Origin: Betaproteobacteria bacterium
GTDB taxonomy: Bacteria > Pseudomonadota > Gammaproteobacteria > Burkholderiales > SG8-39
DNA length: 58,472 nt
Assembly (NCBI GenBank): GCA_004298385.1
Contig: SCTX01000155.1
Location: 1-58,472, forward strand
Direction: 5' to 3'
Both the position numbers and the translations under genes were made by a program. Below, in pieces: positions 1 through 7,622 of the stretch; position 1 is the stretch's first letter; each line of letters starts with the position of its first letter. A model generated the notes under the pieces. The model did no database searches and was not told where the DNA came from. It saw nothing but the letters and a program-made list of their open reading frames with translations.

Positions 1-202
1 TTGATCGACCGTCGCCACAGCAGTGCCCGCCGCGTTCCCTCTCGGGTTCGATCCACGCCACGTTGCCGAAGAAGGCAGAGCACCGCTCGCCCTATTGACA
101 GTAGCAAGCCATATCAACGTGTTGTTCTGCGGCGGGCCAGCCTAATGGCCGCACTGGCACGGCGCTGGTGGCCCGTCCGCAGCAACAAAGGGTTGGGCGT
201 CT
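1..202. other. Left-edge segment with no recognisable gene
   Basis: An open frame runs in from the left edge on the plus strand, but its Arg/Ser-rich translation resembles no family I know and looks like a shadow reading. The only signal at the right end is the 3' end of the leftward hicA gene. A GGTTCGATCC string near 47-56 resembles a tRNA T-loop, but no cloverleaf can be built around it. Confidence 0.4.
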
Positions 203-418
203 TCACAGAGCGTCAGTGAACTCGTCGGGAGAAATATCCGCCTGGCGCAAGATGCCAGCAAGTGTGCCGACCTTGACCTCGCTATGCATCGGCACCACAC
301 AGCCTTTTGGTCCGCGCCGCATTATGACGTGGCTTCCGGATTGACGAACCTTCGCGAAACCGAGACGCTCAAGGGCTTTGACGATTGCCGCCCCTGAAGT
401 GCGGGGCAGCTTAGGCAT
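203..418 (-). CDS. hicA: HicA family toxin (mRNA interferase)
   Basis: This 71-residue protein is the toxin of a type II toxin-antitoxin pair. HicA proteins have a small double-stranded RNA-binding-like fold and cut mRNA, stalling translation until HicB binds them. The diagnostic features are visible: a GSHVIM segment with the catalytic histidine near residue 29, a downstream VPMHSE stretch, and GTLAGILRQADIS, the family's typical C-terminal helix. Its start codon overlaps the end of the upstream antitoxin frame by 8 bases, so the two are surely co-translated. Length is normal for the family. No lesion is seen, so it is probably intact. Confidence 0.9.
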   Translation of the reverse strand: MPKLPRTSGAAIVKALERLGFAKVRQSGSHVIMRRGPKGCVVPMHSEVKVGTLAGILRQADISPDEFTDAL

Positions 419-617
419 TCGCCGGAAGGCTGAACATGGTTACTACGGGATGCCCTGGCGTGGGAAGCGGAAACTCGGACAGATAGAGTGCGGTCGCTTC
501 TTTCAAATTAGCGACTGCTTCTTCCACCGTTTCACCCTGCGTGGTGGTACCCGTCTCGGGGTTGAGCGCGACATATCCGCCTTCCTCGGCAGGAGTAAGA
601 ACAGCGGTCAGTTCCAT
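411..617 (-). CDS. hicB: HicB family antitoxin
   Basis: This 68-residue protein precedes hicA in the same leftward operon. HicB antitoxins have a partial RNase H-like fold that binds and blocks HicA. Family hallmarks are the N-terminal AVLTPAEEGGYVAL strand pair and the GETVEEAVANLKEA helix. The protein ends soon after the fold, with no visible C-terminal helix-turn-helix or ribbon-helix-helix, so DNA binding may need the HicA-HicB complex. The start was placed at the ATG at 617 because the fold begins there. An in-frame upstream start at 683 would add 22 residues that do not look conserved. Confidence 0.88.
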   Translation of the reverse strand: MELTAVLTPAEEGGYVALNPETGTTTQGETVEEAVANLKEATALYLSEFPLPTPGHPVVTMFSLPANA

Positions 618-731
618 GGTGATACCTCGCGAAGGAAATACCTCAATTGTCGCGCATTCCTGGCTTTGACGCCCAACTAGCAATAGTCGTCATCTGCAGC
701 ATCGTAAATCCATCTACCTGCATATGCAATG

Positions 732-745
732 ATATACAAGTATAT
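732..745. promoter_or_regulatory. Perfect palindrome upstream of hicBA, candidate operator
   Basis: ATATAC-AA-GTATAT is a perfect 6+6 inverted repeat. It lies inside a wider AT-rich patch framed by two CATATG sequences at 721-726 and 751-756. It sits about 115 bp upstream of the hicB start in the only AT-rich stretch of the neighbourhood. Autoregulation through such palindromes is common in toxin-antitoxin operons, but assignment to HicB is inference. Confidence 0.35.
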
Positions 746-788
746 TGCGCCATATGCCGCTATATAGCCCTGGTGTCGCGGTCCGCGG

Positions 789-1136
789 TCAGCCAGTGAC
801 CACTCGATGGCCGATGCCAAGCGTCCGGACGGCATTCCACGGCATCTCCCACAGCTTCTGTCGCGGGCGCCAAATCCCGCCGGCCTTCTTTACGGCGATG
901 CGCAAGTCAGCCTCGTCCCAGGCAATACGCACGCCGACGAGGTCATGGTCGTTTCGCCGCGGTTTTCTTGCGCGTCCGCGCCATGGCGCCTCATCAATGA
1001 CCAGTTCCACCGTTTTCAGACGCCGGCCACGCGTTTCGTCGTAAAGGTAACGCACGCATACCAGCCTTTCGCCATAGCGAGCAACGAGCTTTTTGGTGCC
1101 CGGCATGCCGGGGCGTAAAGTCAGGCGGGTTTCCAT
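789..1136 (-). CDS. Conserved hypothetical protein, unknown function
   Basis: This 115-residue basic protein starts METRLTLRPG and contains a GTKKLVARYGERL stretch followed by CVRYLYDE. I recall similar short proteins near mobile or accessory regions of Proteobacteria but know no function for them. The ATG at 1136 is preceded by GAGGAGAT at good spacing, which favours it over the longer in-frame start at 1283. The N-terminal half is beta-strand-like with many basic residues. The C-terminal half (ITVRIAWDE-like and WRPRQKLWEMP segments) is rich in Trp. It follows no operon partner: the nearest gene on this strand, hicBA, lies 170 bp downstream. Confidence 0.6.
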   Translation of the reverse strand: METRLTLRPGMPGTKKLVARYGERLVCVRYLYDETRGRRLKTVELVIDEAPWRGRARKPRRNDHDLVGVRIAWDEADLRIAVKKAGGIWRPRQKLWEMPWNAVRTLGIGHRVVTG

Positions 1137-1508
1137 CGGATCTCCTCGTCCCTTAACGCGCAATGCGGGGCGCAGGTGTACCGCGGTTGGCTGACCCTCT
1201 CCGCAGCAACGCGACCGTCGCGTAGGGGGCTGGCGTGGGCGGCGAAGGTGGAAGTCTTTGAGTGAGTAAGCGAGCTCAGACACCCATTCGATTATTGGTC
1301 AATCGGGCCAAGATCCTGGCCGGTACGCACGATTAGCTCAGGCCCCCGCATCGATTTTCGCGAGGCCGCGCTCGCCGGTGTGCTCCGTGCGTTCGACCTT
1401 GGACTAATCGGTCGTTGCGAAAGGGATTCCCGTCATGTCCATGGATGCATCTCCGAAATGTCTAAGACCGCGATCCCCCGGTCGGAAGCAGGCAGCGCTT
1501 CATCGAGC
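1137..1508. other. Gene-free interval
   Basis: About 370 bp lie between the hypothetical gene and the GST gene. Open frames on either strand give low-complexity, shadow-like translations with no family resemblance. I see no terminator with a U-tract and no convincing promoter. Confidence 0.4.
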
Positions 1509-2261
1509 TCATATCGTCAGCACCCCGCGCCGCGGGGTTGTCGTGCCGAAGGTCTCGGCGCTGACCGGGGCGCCGGCTTTCTTGAGCGCCTCACGGTGAT
1601 TCGCGATGGGGGTGCGCAGCAGCACCTCTTCGAACGGCCGCAGCTTGGCGAAGCTCGGGTGGCCGAGCGCGCGCGAGACGAAAGCGGCGGTCTTGGGCCA
1701 GCGCCCGGCGTCGATCGCGTAGCGCGCGAAGGCTGCGTTGCGGAAGAACGCGGCAAGGGAGATGTCCGCAATTGAAATAGCCCCGAAAAGAAACCCATCG
1801 GCCGGCAATTCACTCTCGAGATAGTCGAGTACCTGCGGGATCTCCTCCTCGCGCGCTTTCTTCAGCACCTGCTCGTCGGGTGTCTCGCCCCAGACAAAGC
1901 GCCGGATCACGAGCTGATTGAACAGATGCCAGATGAACACCTCGCCCATGCGCGTGTCGGCGAATTCTTCCAGCCAGCGTGCCCGGGCACGAAGTTGCGC
2001 TCCCTGCGGAAGCAGGGGCGGTTCGGGATAGCGCTCGTCGAGGTATTCGCAGATCACCGAGGAGTCGGCCAGGGTGATCTGGTCCTCTATGAGCACCGGT
2101 ATGCGGCGCACCGGGCTGAGCCGCGCGAACTCGTCGTTGCCATAGAACGGCACGATGGGGTCGATCTCGTAGGGAATGCCCTTGATGTCCAGGCAGACCA
2201 GCACCTTGCGCACATAGGGCGACAGATACGAGCCGATGATTTTGCTTGTGACTGCCGCCAT
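1509..2261 (-). CDS. Glutathione S-transferase family protein
   Basis: This protein of about 250 residues has a thioredoxin-like N-terminal domain and a helical C-terminal domain. The N-terminus contains SYLSPYVRKVLVCLD, the usual glutathione-site strand and helix, where a serine or tyrosine activates the thiol. It is followed by the cis-proline motif RRIPVL and then ADSSVICEYLDERYP, the gamma-glutamyl binding segment. The C-terminal region (from about residue 90) contains the IADISLAAF helix cap typical of the family. Three in-frame ATGs lie close together; the one at 2261 has GGGGGA just upstream and gives the usual GST N-terminus. The substrate cannot be told from the sequence. Confidence 0.85.
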   Translation of the reverse strand: MAAVTSKIIGSYLSPYVRKVLVCLDIKGIPYEIDPIVPFYGNDEFARLSPVRRIPVLIEDQITLADSSVICEYLDERYPEPPLLPQGAQLRARARWLEEFADTRMGEVFIWHLFNQLVIRRFVWGETPDEQVLKKAREEEIPQVLDYLESELPADGFLFGAISIADISLAAFFRNAAFARYAIDAGRWPKTAAFVSRALGHPSFAKLRPFEEVLLRTPIANHREALKKAGAPVSAETFGTTTPRRGVLTI

Positions 2262-2550
2262 GCGTCCCCCGTTCATGCCGCCCAAGGTCTTGTGCTTTGC
2301 CTAGCTAAACCACGATTGCAAGGATGGTCAGTCTACGCGTTGCGTAAGAACCTGGCAAAAGACCGGCGCTCGCGCGCCCGCGACCGCGCCCGCTCCTTGC
2401 ACGCGCCCGGCGTGTGCGCTGCGCTAGGGCAATGTGCCCGGACGCAAGGACTGGTGCGGCTTTGCGGGCAATGCGAAGTTTCAGCCGGCGTAATCCATCA
2501 GGCCGCCGCCAGGCCCTCGCTGCGCATGCCTGTTTGAATTTTCGGACCCA

Positions 2551-3087
2551 TCAGAAGCCGGAACCCGGCTGTTTCATGAACTCGATCTCTTCTTCCGTGG
2601 AGTGCCGGCCCAGAACGGCGTTCCGGTGCGGATAGCGGCCGAACCTCTCGATGATTCGTCGGTGCCTGATCTCGAAATCGAGATTGCTCTGGATGCCGTT
2701 GTTTCGGTACAACTCCATTGCGACCGCGTGTATTTTCAGAGACTCGCTGTGCATGAAAGGCAGATAAAGAAAACTGCGCTCTATCGGACTCAAGCCTTCA
2801 TCGGCCTTGGCGGTAATGGCTTCCTGCGCCAAGGCTAGCGCCAATGGATCGTTGGCGAAAGCCAGGGGTGAGCCCCTGAACATGTTTCTCGAGAACTGAT
2901 CCAACACGATGATTTCCGCCAATCTGCCCCTGGCCTCTGCTCTCCATTCGAACAGCTCGCAGCGAGTTGCCCGGGCATGAACCTCCGAAAATCTCCCGCT
3001 TATCAATTTGTCGAAGGCATCGTCCTTCGCCCACCATTTCGACGGGTCGGTTTCCTCGAACCAAAATCTCAAAATCCGCGTGTACAT
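2551..3087 (-). CDS. DUF924 family protein
   Basis: This 178-residue protein shows the DUF924 signature: RILRFWFEE at the N-terminus, KWWAKDDAFD, then LAEIIVLDQFSRNMFR, and later SFLYLPFMHSES. The family is a helical TPR-like fold, widespread in Proteobacteria and without a firmly established biochemical role. The C-terminal FGRYPHRNAVLGR segment is also conserved, so the gene looks complete. It lies 24 bp downstream of the deleted dehydrogenase gene on the same strand, so they may have shared a transcript. Confidence 0.85.
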   Translation of the reverse strand: MYTRILRFWFEETDPSKWWAKDDAFDKLISGRFSEVHARATRCELFEWRAEARGRLAEIIVLDQFSRNMFRGSPLAFANDPLALALAQEAITAKADEGLSPIERSFLYLPFMHSESLKIHAVAMELYRNNGIQSNLDFEIRHRRIIERFGRYPHRNAVLGRHSTEEEIEFMKQPGSGF

Positions 3088-3111
3088 GTTTCAGTCCCGA
3101 TCACGCGCCTG

Positions 3112-3426
3112 CTAGAACATGTAGTGCCTGCCGTTCACGTGTATCGCCCGGCCGGAGACGAAAGCGCCCGTCTCGGCGCACAGAAATACGCAAGCCGCGG
3201 CCACCTCGTCGTGCGCGGAGACGTCGGCCATGACGCCCATCGCTTCGCCTCCGCCGCGGCGGATCTCCGCAACGACCGCATCGACCGCGTCGCGGTCGCT
3301 ATGCCCGTTCACCACGACATTGGCGCCGCCCTCGGCCAGCGCCAGAGCGATGGCGCGCCCGATGTTGCGGCCGGAGCCTGTGACGACCGCCGTGCGGCCG
3401 GAAACCGAAACGAAACGCCGCGTCAT
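3112..3426 (-). pseudogene. Short-chain dehydrogenase/reductase remnant with internal deletion
   Basis: The frame keeps the N-terminal Rossmann part of an SDR (TAVVTGSGRNIGRAIALALAEGG, read as TGxxxNIG) through the ADVS segment near residue 67. It then jumps directly to the family's C-terminal end (EVAAACVFLCAE, SGRAIHVNG). The central ~140 residues are missing, including the catalytic Ser-Tyr-Lys. The remaining 104 codons stay in frame. An intact SDR is about 250 residues. The junction falls at HDEV|AAACVF, where both flanks would encode an EVAA-like tetrapeptide, which fits deletion between short repeats. The product should be catalytically dead, so I treat it as a decayed gene. Confidence 0.75.
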
Positions 3427-3612
3427 GGTCTGTGTCCTCTCTTCGGTTGTTCGCGCCACACCGGGAGTCGCCGTTGACCGGATCGGCGTTGACAATCGAA
3501 GCAGGCGCGCGACAGAATGTACGCACAACGAATATTTTGCGCAAGTCTCAACTCCCGACACGGATTGCACGCCGGCCCGACCGGCCTCCGCCGGGCACGT
3601 TAGAATCCAGGC

Positions 3613-4125
3613 ATGCACGACAAGCTGATCGCGGTCGAAGCCGACATCACCACTTTGGAGGTGGATGCCATCGTCAACGCCGCCAACAACTCGCTCCTGG
3701 GCGGCGGCGGCGTGGACGGCGCGATCCACCGCGCCGCCGGACCCGAGCTGCTCGCCGAGTGCCGTACGCTTCATGGTTGCGCCACCGGGCGCGCCAAGAT
3801 CACGCGCGGCTACCGCCTGGCGGCCAAATACGTCATACACACCGTCGGGCCGGTATGGCAGGGCGGCTCGCAGGGCGAGCCCGAACTGCTCGCCTCCTGC
3901 TACCGCGAGAGCCTGGCACTGGCGCTCGCGCACGGCGCGGCCAGCGTCGCCTTCCCCGCGATCAGTTGCGGCGTCTACGGCTACCCGTTGCAGCAGGCGA
4001 CGCGCATTGCGCTGCGCGAGTGCGCGCAGTTCGCCGCGGCCGAGCCGAAAATCGTGCGGATCGTGTTCGCCTGTTTCAGCGCCGGGATGCTGGCGCTGTA
4101 CCGGGCGGAACTCGCAAGGCGATGA
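3613..4125 (+). CDS. Macro domain protein, O-acetyl-ADP-ribose deacetylase-like
   Basis: This 170-residue single-domain macro protein is of the YmdB/MacroD type. These hydrolyse O-acetyl-ADP-ribose and can remove mono-ADP-ribose from acidic residues. The ligand-binding and catalytic loop is clear: [20 protein letters not shown] with Asn25 and Asp35, then the GPVW strand and the second loop [10 protein letters not shown]. It is followed two bases later by the VanZ-family gene on the same strand, so the two are probably co-transcribed. It is divergent from the SDR remnant, with about 190 bp between that may carry its promoter. Confidence 0.92.
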   Translation: MHDKLIAVEADITTLEVDAIVNAANNSLLGGGGVDGAIHRAAGPELLAECRTLHGCATGRAKITRGYRLAAKYVIHTVGPVWQGGSQGEPELLASCYRESLALALAHGAASVAFPAISCGVYGYPLQQATRIALRECAQFAAAEPKIVRIVFACFSAGMLALYRAELARR

Positions 4126-4126
4126 C

Positions 4127-5236
4127 ATGGCGGCCACGGTGACCGTCATCGATCCCAGACCGTCGCCGCTGGCGCGCTACCTGCTGCTCGCTTATGCGCT
4201 GCTGATCATTTACGCCAGCCTGCACCCCTTCTCCGGCTGGCGCGATCAGGGCGTGAGCGCATTCGCGTTTCTCGCCGGCGCCTTGCCGCGCTACATCACC
4301 GCGTTCGATCTGGTGACCAATTTTGCCGCCTATCTGCCCCTGGGATTTTTCGCGCTGCTGGCGCTGTACCCGCGCCTGCGCGGCGCGCTCGCGCTGGCCG
4401 CGGCCGGCGTGGCCGGCTGCTGGTTAAGCCTCGCGGCGGAGGCACTGCAAACCTACCTGCCCAGCCGCATTCCGTCCAATCTCGATCTCGCGACCAACGG
4501 CCTGGGCGCCTTCGCCGGCGCCGGGCTGGGGCTGCGCTTTGGTATCGGCTTGCTCAGCGGCGGAAGAATCCATGCCCTGCGGCATCGCTGGTTTCTCGCA
4601 GGCGGACAGTACGACCTGGGACTGGTGCTGCTCGCATTGTGGCTGTTCACCCAATTAAATCCGGAGACGCTGTTGTTCGGCAACGGTGATCTGCGCGGGC
4701 TGCTCGCGCCTGCGCCGGCGGCCCTGCATCCGGCCGCAGTGTTCATCCAGACGGAAGCCGCGGTCGCCGCCTGCGACCTGATCGCGATCGGCCTGTTCGC
4801 ATCTTGCCTGACGCAAGACGATAGGCCGCTGCGGCGCCTGTTGCCGGCGCTGCTCGCGGGAGCGCTGGCGCTGAAGACGATCGCGGTGGGCGTATTGCTG
4901 AAGGCGCAGAACGTATTCGCCTGGCTGACGCCGGGCGCGTTCTTCGGCCTGGCCAGCGGCGCGCTCATCCTGTTGCTGGCGGTGGCGCTGCCGCGCGCCG
5001 CGCGCCTGGCGCTGGCGGGCTTGCTGCTGATGGCCGCAACCGTGCTGGTCAACCTGGCACCGGAGAATCCGTATCTCGCCAACGCCCTGCAGCAATGGCC
5101 GCAAGGCTACTTTCTCAACTTCAACGGGGTGACGCACCTGGTGTCGCTCGCGTGGCCGTTCGTCGCGCTGTTCTACCTGATGCTGCTTGCGCCGCGCCAG
5201 GCCGGGGAAGGCCGGGCGAGCCCCGACAAGCTATAA
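4127..5236 (+). CDS. VanZ family membrane protein
   Basis: This 369-residue polytopic membrane protein has roughly eight to nine hydrophobic segments. The N-terminal part matches the VanZ-like domain: an early TM helix, then LHPFSGWRD, FDLVTNFAAYLPLGFF, and SLAAEALQTYLPSRIPSNLDLATNGLGA. VanZ itself gives low-level teicoplanin resistance by an unknown mechanism, and most bacterial homologues have no known role. The C-terminal 200 residues add more TM helices than a minimal VanZ has. The ATG at 4127 lies one base after the macro-gene stop, implying tight coupling. No resistance function should be assumed. Confidence 0.85.
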   Translation: MAATVTVIDPRPSPLARYLLLAYALLIIYASLHPFSGWRDQGVSAFAFLAGALPRYITAFDLVTNFAAYLPLGFFALLALYPRLRGALALAAAGVAGCWLSLAAEALQTYLPSRIPSNLDLATNGLGAFAGAGLGLRFGIGLLSGGRIHALRHRWFLAGGQYDLGLVLLALWLFTQLNPETLLFGNGDLRGLLAPAPAALHPAAVFIQTEAAVAACDLIAIGLFASCLTQDDRPLRRLLPALLAGALALKTIAVGVLLKAQNVFAWLTPGAFFGLASGALILLLAVALPRAARLALAGLLLMAATVLVNLAPENPYLANALQQWPQGYFLNFNGVTHLVSLAWPFVALFYLMLLAPRQAGEGRASPDKL

Positions 5237-5308
5237 TTTGCTTTCGTTGGAGGGGACATGCCGGTGAGCGGCATGCCCCTCGGCGGCGTTTCTTCCGAGC
5301 CAATCCCC

Positions 5309-5617
5309 ATGAGCTATTACAGCCACCACGTTTTCTTCTGCTGCAACCAGCGCGACGGCGAACGGGTTTGCTGCAATGACAAGGGCGCGAGCAAGCTGCG
5401 CGACTACGCCAAGCAGCGCCTGAAGCAACTCGATCTCGCCGGGAAAGGCAAGGCGCGCATCAATCAGGCGGGCTGCCTCGACCGGTGCGAGGAAGGTCCC
5501 TGCATCGTGGTGTACCCGGAAGAAGTCTGGTACACCTATGTCGATGAGCATGACATCGACGAGATCATCGAGGAACACCTGCGGCATGGACGCGTGGTCG
5601 AGCGCCTGAAAATATGA
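5309..5617 (+). CDS. (2Fe-2S) ferredoxin domain protein
   Basis: This protein of about 102 residues is of the thioredoxin-like 2Fe-2S type. It starts MSYYSHHVFFCCNQR and has later cysteines in CCNDKG and GCLDRCEEGPC that would bind a cluster. The conserved end VWYTYVDEHDIDEIIEEHL is also present. Homologues begin at this methionine, which is why 5309 was chosen. However, the strong Shine-Dalgarno GGAGGGG sits just before an in-frame ATG at 5258, so a 17-residue longer product is quite possible. The stop overlaps the start of the alpha/beta hydrolase gene (ATGA), a pairing that suggests joint function, though the role is unknown. Confidence 0.85.
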   Translation: MSYYSHHVFFCCNQRDGERVCCNDKGASKLRDYAKQRLKQLDLAGKGKARINQAGCLDRCEEGPCIVVYPEEVWYTYVDEHDIDEIIEEHLRHGRVVERLKI

Positions 5618-6246
5618 CGCGGGCGCCGGTCGAGCGCGTGTTGTTGGACGGCCCCGCGGGGAAGATCGATTGCGTAATCGACCTGCCCGGGGCAGGCTCC
5701 GGCCGCGGCGTGGCCCTGATCGCGCACCCGCACCCGTTGTTCGGCGGCAGCCTCGACAACAAAGTGGCGCAGACGCTAGCCAAGACTTTCGTCGAGCTGG
5801 GTTACGTCGCGCTGCGGCCCAATTTCCGCGGCGTCGGGGCGAGCGTGGGCGAACATGACGAGGGGCGCGGCGAGGCCGACGACCTCGTCGCGATCCTGGA
5901 CTACGCGCGCACGCGCTTTCACGCATCGACGCCGGTGCTGGCGGGCTTCTCCTTCGGCGCCTACGTGCAGACCCTGGTGGCGCGCCGCGTTCAGCCTGCG
6001 CGCATGGCGCTGGTGGGCGTGGCGGCGGGTTTCGTCAGCGGCGGGCGCGGCTACACCGCGGAACCGGTGCCGGCGAACAGCATCGTCATCCACGGCGAAC
6101 TGGATGAGACCGTGCCGCTCGCCAACGTGCTCGCCTGGGCGCGGCCGCAGGAGCTGCCCATCATCGTAGTCCCCGGTGCGGATCATTTCTTTCACCGGCG
6201 GCTGCATCTCATCAAGAGCATCATCAAAGGTTCATGGCAGCGCTAA
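5614..6246 (+). CDS. Alpha/beta hydrolase
   Basis: This 210-residue serine hydrolase belongs to the short alpha/beta hydrolase group. The oxyanion-side motif AHPHPLFGG appears near residue 36, the nucleophile elbow is GFSFGAY, the acid is in HGELDETVP and the catalytic histidine in PGADHFFH. All three catalytic residues are present, so activity is expected, probably on an ester. There is no signal peptide, so it is cytoplasmic. It starts inside the stop of the ferredoxin-like gene. Confidence 0.88.
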   Translation: MTRAPVERVLLDGPAGKIDCVIDLPGAGSGRGVALIAHPHPLFGGSLDNKVAQTLAKTFVELGYVALRPNFRGVGASVGEHDEGRGEADDLVAILDYARTRFHASTPVLAGFSFGAYVQTLVARRVQPARMALVGVAAGFVSGGRGYTAEPVPANSIVIHGELDETVPLANVLAWARPQELPIIVVPGADHFFHRRLHLIKSIIKGSWQR

Positions 6247-6252
6247 GCGTCG

Positions 6253-6361
6253 AGTCGATACGACCCTGTTGCAAAGTTGATGTTGCAACCCGCGCCGCTC
6301 GGGTGAGCGTGGTCATCCGCCGGAAGTCAATATGACCCTGCTGCAGAGTTGATGTTGCAAC
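6253..6361. repeat. Two 37-bp direct repeats, 72-bp period
   Basis: Two imperfect copies at 6253-6289 and 6325-6361 differ at 4 of 37 positions. Each ends in AGTTGATGTTGCAAC. They are separated by 35 bp that contain no third copy. The arrangement looks like one and a half units of a 72-bp tandem repeat. It fills the gap between the alpha/beta hydrolase and the ilvA leader. I see no coding sense for it on either strand. Confidence 0.8.
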
Positions 6362-6370
6362 AGGCCAATT

Positions 6371-6400
6371 TAGGGGAGCATGGGAAGTATCCTCCCATAT
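6371..6400 (+). promoter_or_regulatory. Dispersed hairpin element, copy 1 (upstream of ilvA)
   Basis: TTAGGGGAGCATG is followed by a hairpin with stem ATGGGA / TCCCAT around AGTATCC. It ends 15 bp before the ilvA start. The same arrangement occurs at 19372, 32243 and 52266. No other Shine-Dalgarno is seen between the hairpin and the ilvA ATG. The stem bases differ from those of copy 2, yet pairing is kept. Confidence 0.6.
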
Positions 6401-6413
6401 CAAAGCAGATTTC

Positions 6414-7622
6414 ATGACCGTCACCGCACAATCGATTCGCGCCGCCGCAGCGCTTCTTGCGGACAACGTGATCGACACGCCCTGCCTATACTCGCGCACT
6501 TTGTCCGAGATCACCGCCGCCGAGGTGTATCTCAAGTTCGAGAACCTGCAATTCACCGCCTCGTTCAAGGAACGAGGCGCGCTGGTCAAGCTGCTTTCCC
6601 TCTCGCCGCAGGAGCGCGCGGCGGGCGTGCTCGCGGTTTCCGCTGGCAACCACGCGCAGGGCGTGGCCTATCATGCGAGGCGTCTGGGCATCCGCGCCGT
6701 GATCGTCATGCCGCGCCATACGCCGCATGTGAAGGCGGAGCGCACCCGCGCCTTCGGCGCCGAAGTGATCCTCGCCGGCGATAATTTCGACGAGGCCAGG
6801 GCGCGCGGCCTCGCGCTCGCCGCCGAGCGCAAGCTGAGCCTCGTCCATCCTTATGACGACGAGCAGGTGATCAGCGGCCAGGGCACGGTGGCGCTGGAAA
6901 TGCTCGCGCGCGAGCCGCTGCTGGAGATCCTGGTCGTGCCCGTGGGCGGGGGCGGCCTGATCGCCGGCATGGCGGTCGCGGCCAAGGCCGCCAAGCCCGG
7001 CATCGAGCTCTACGGCGTCGAAAGCGAGAACTTTCCGTCGATGTATTGCGCGCTGCGGGGCGAAACGGCGCGTTTCGCCGCCAACACCATTGCCGAGGGC
7101 ATCGCGGTGAGGGAGCCGGGCGCGCTCAACTTACCCATCGTGCGCGAACTCGCGCGCGGCGTCCTGCTGGTCGGCGAAGGCGAAATTGAGCACGCCATCG
7201 TGCTGCTGCTGGAAATCGAGAAGACGGTGGTCGAGGGCGCGGGCGCGGCCGGCCTGGCCGCGCTGCTCGCCCATCCGCAGCGCTTCCGCGGCAGACGCGT
7301 GGGGATAGTCCTCTCCGGCGGAAACATCGATCCGCTGATGCTGTCGGTGATCATCGAGCGCGGCATGGTGCGCGCCGGCAGGCTAACACGGCTCACGGTC
7401 GAGTTGCGCGACCTTCCCGGAGCGCTCGCCACGGTAACCGCTTGCTTGGCCGCGGCCGGCGCCAATATCGAGGAAGTACACCATCAGCGCGCCTTCACCA
7501 ATCTGCCGCTGCAAACCGCCGAAGTCGATTTCGTGCTGCAGACGCGCGGCCGCGAGCACGTCGACGAGATCATCCGCGCGCTGCGCGCCGCCGGTTTCGC
7601 CGCCCGGATTCATGGCGCATGA
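6414..7622 (+). CDS. ilvA: Threonine ammonia-lyase (threonine dehydratase)
   Basis: This 402-residue PLP enzyme converts threonine to 2-oxobutanoate and ammonia, the first step toward isoleucine. The PLP lysine lies in NLQFTASFKERGA (about residue 53), and the glycine-rich phosphate loop is VGGGGLIAG. SAGNHAQGVA and VLSGGNID are also family motifs. The last ~75 residues form one ACT-like domain (LTVELRDLPGALATV), so it is the short type (about 400 residues) rather than the ~500-residue IlvA with a two-lobe regulatory domain. A catabolic or isoleucine role cannot be fully separated here. The stop overlaps the next start (ATGA). Confidence 0.9.
   Translation: MTVTAQSIRAAAALLADNVIDTPCLYSRTLSEITAAEVYLKFENLQFTASFKERGALVKLLSLSPQERAAGVLAVSAGNHAQGVAYHARRLGIRAVIVMPRHTPHVKAERTRAFGAEVILAGDNFDEARARGLALAAERKLSLVHPYDDEQVISGQGTVALEMLAREPLLEILVVPVGGGGLIAGMAVAAKAAKPGIELYGVESENFPSMYCALRGETARFAANTIAEGIAVREPGALNLPIVRELARGVLLVGEGEIEHAIVLLLEIEKTVVEGAGAAGLAALLAHPQRFRGRRVGIVLSGGNIDPLMLSVIIERGMVRAGRLTRLTVELRDLPGALATVTACLAAAGANIEEVHHQRAFTNLPLQTAEVDFVLQTRGREHVDEIIRALRAAGFAARIHGA

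Noticed and set aside
40-62. GGTTCGATCC resembling a tRNA T-loop
   Set aside because: No matching T-stem, anticodon arm or acceptor stem can be formed around it.
745-1118. Rightward open frames overlapping the hypothetical gene at 789-1136
   Set aside because: Their translations are Arg/Ser-rich, without family resemblance or a Shine-Dalgarno. The leftward frame has a strong ribosome site and a recognisable protein.
3432-4149. Long frames in other registers across the macro-domain gene, including one fused to the SDR remnant
   Set aside because: These are GC-rich shadows. Only the macro-domain frame has family motifs, and the SDR remnant starts at 3426.
6253-6361. CRISPR array
   Set aside because: There are only two repeats, imperfect, with a single 35-bp spacer and no cas genes.
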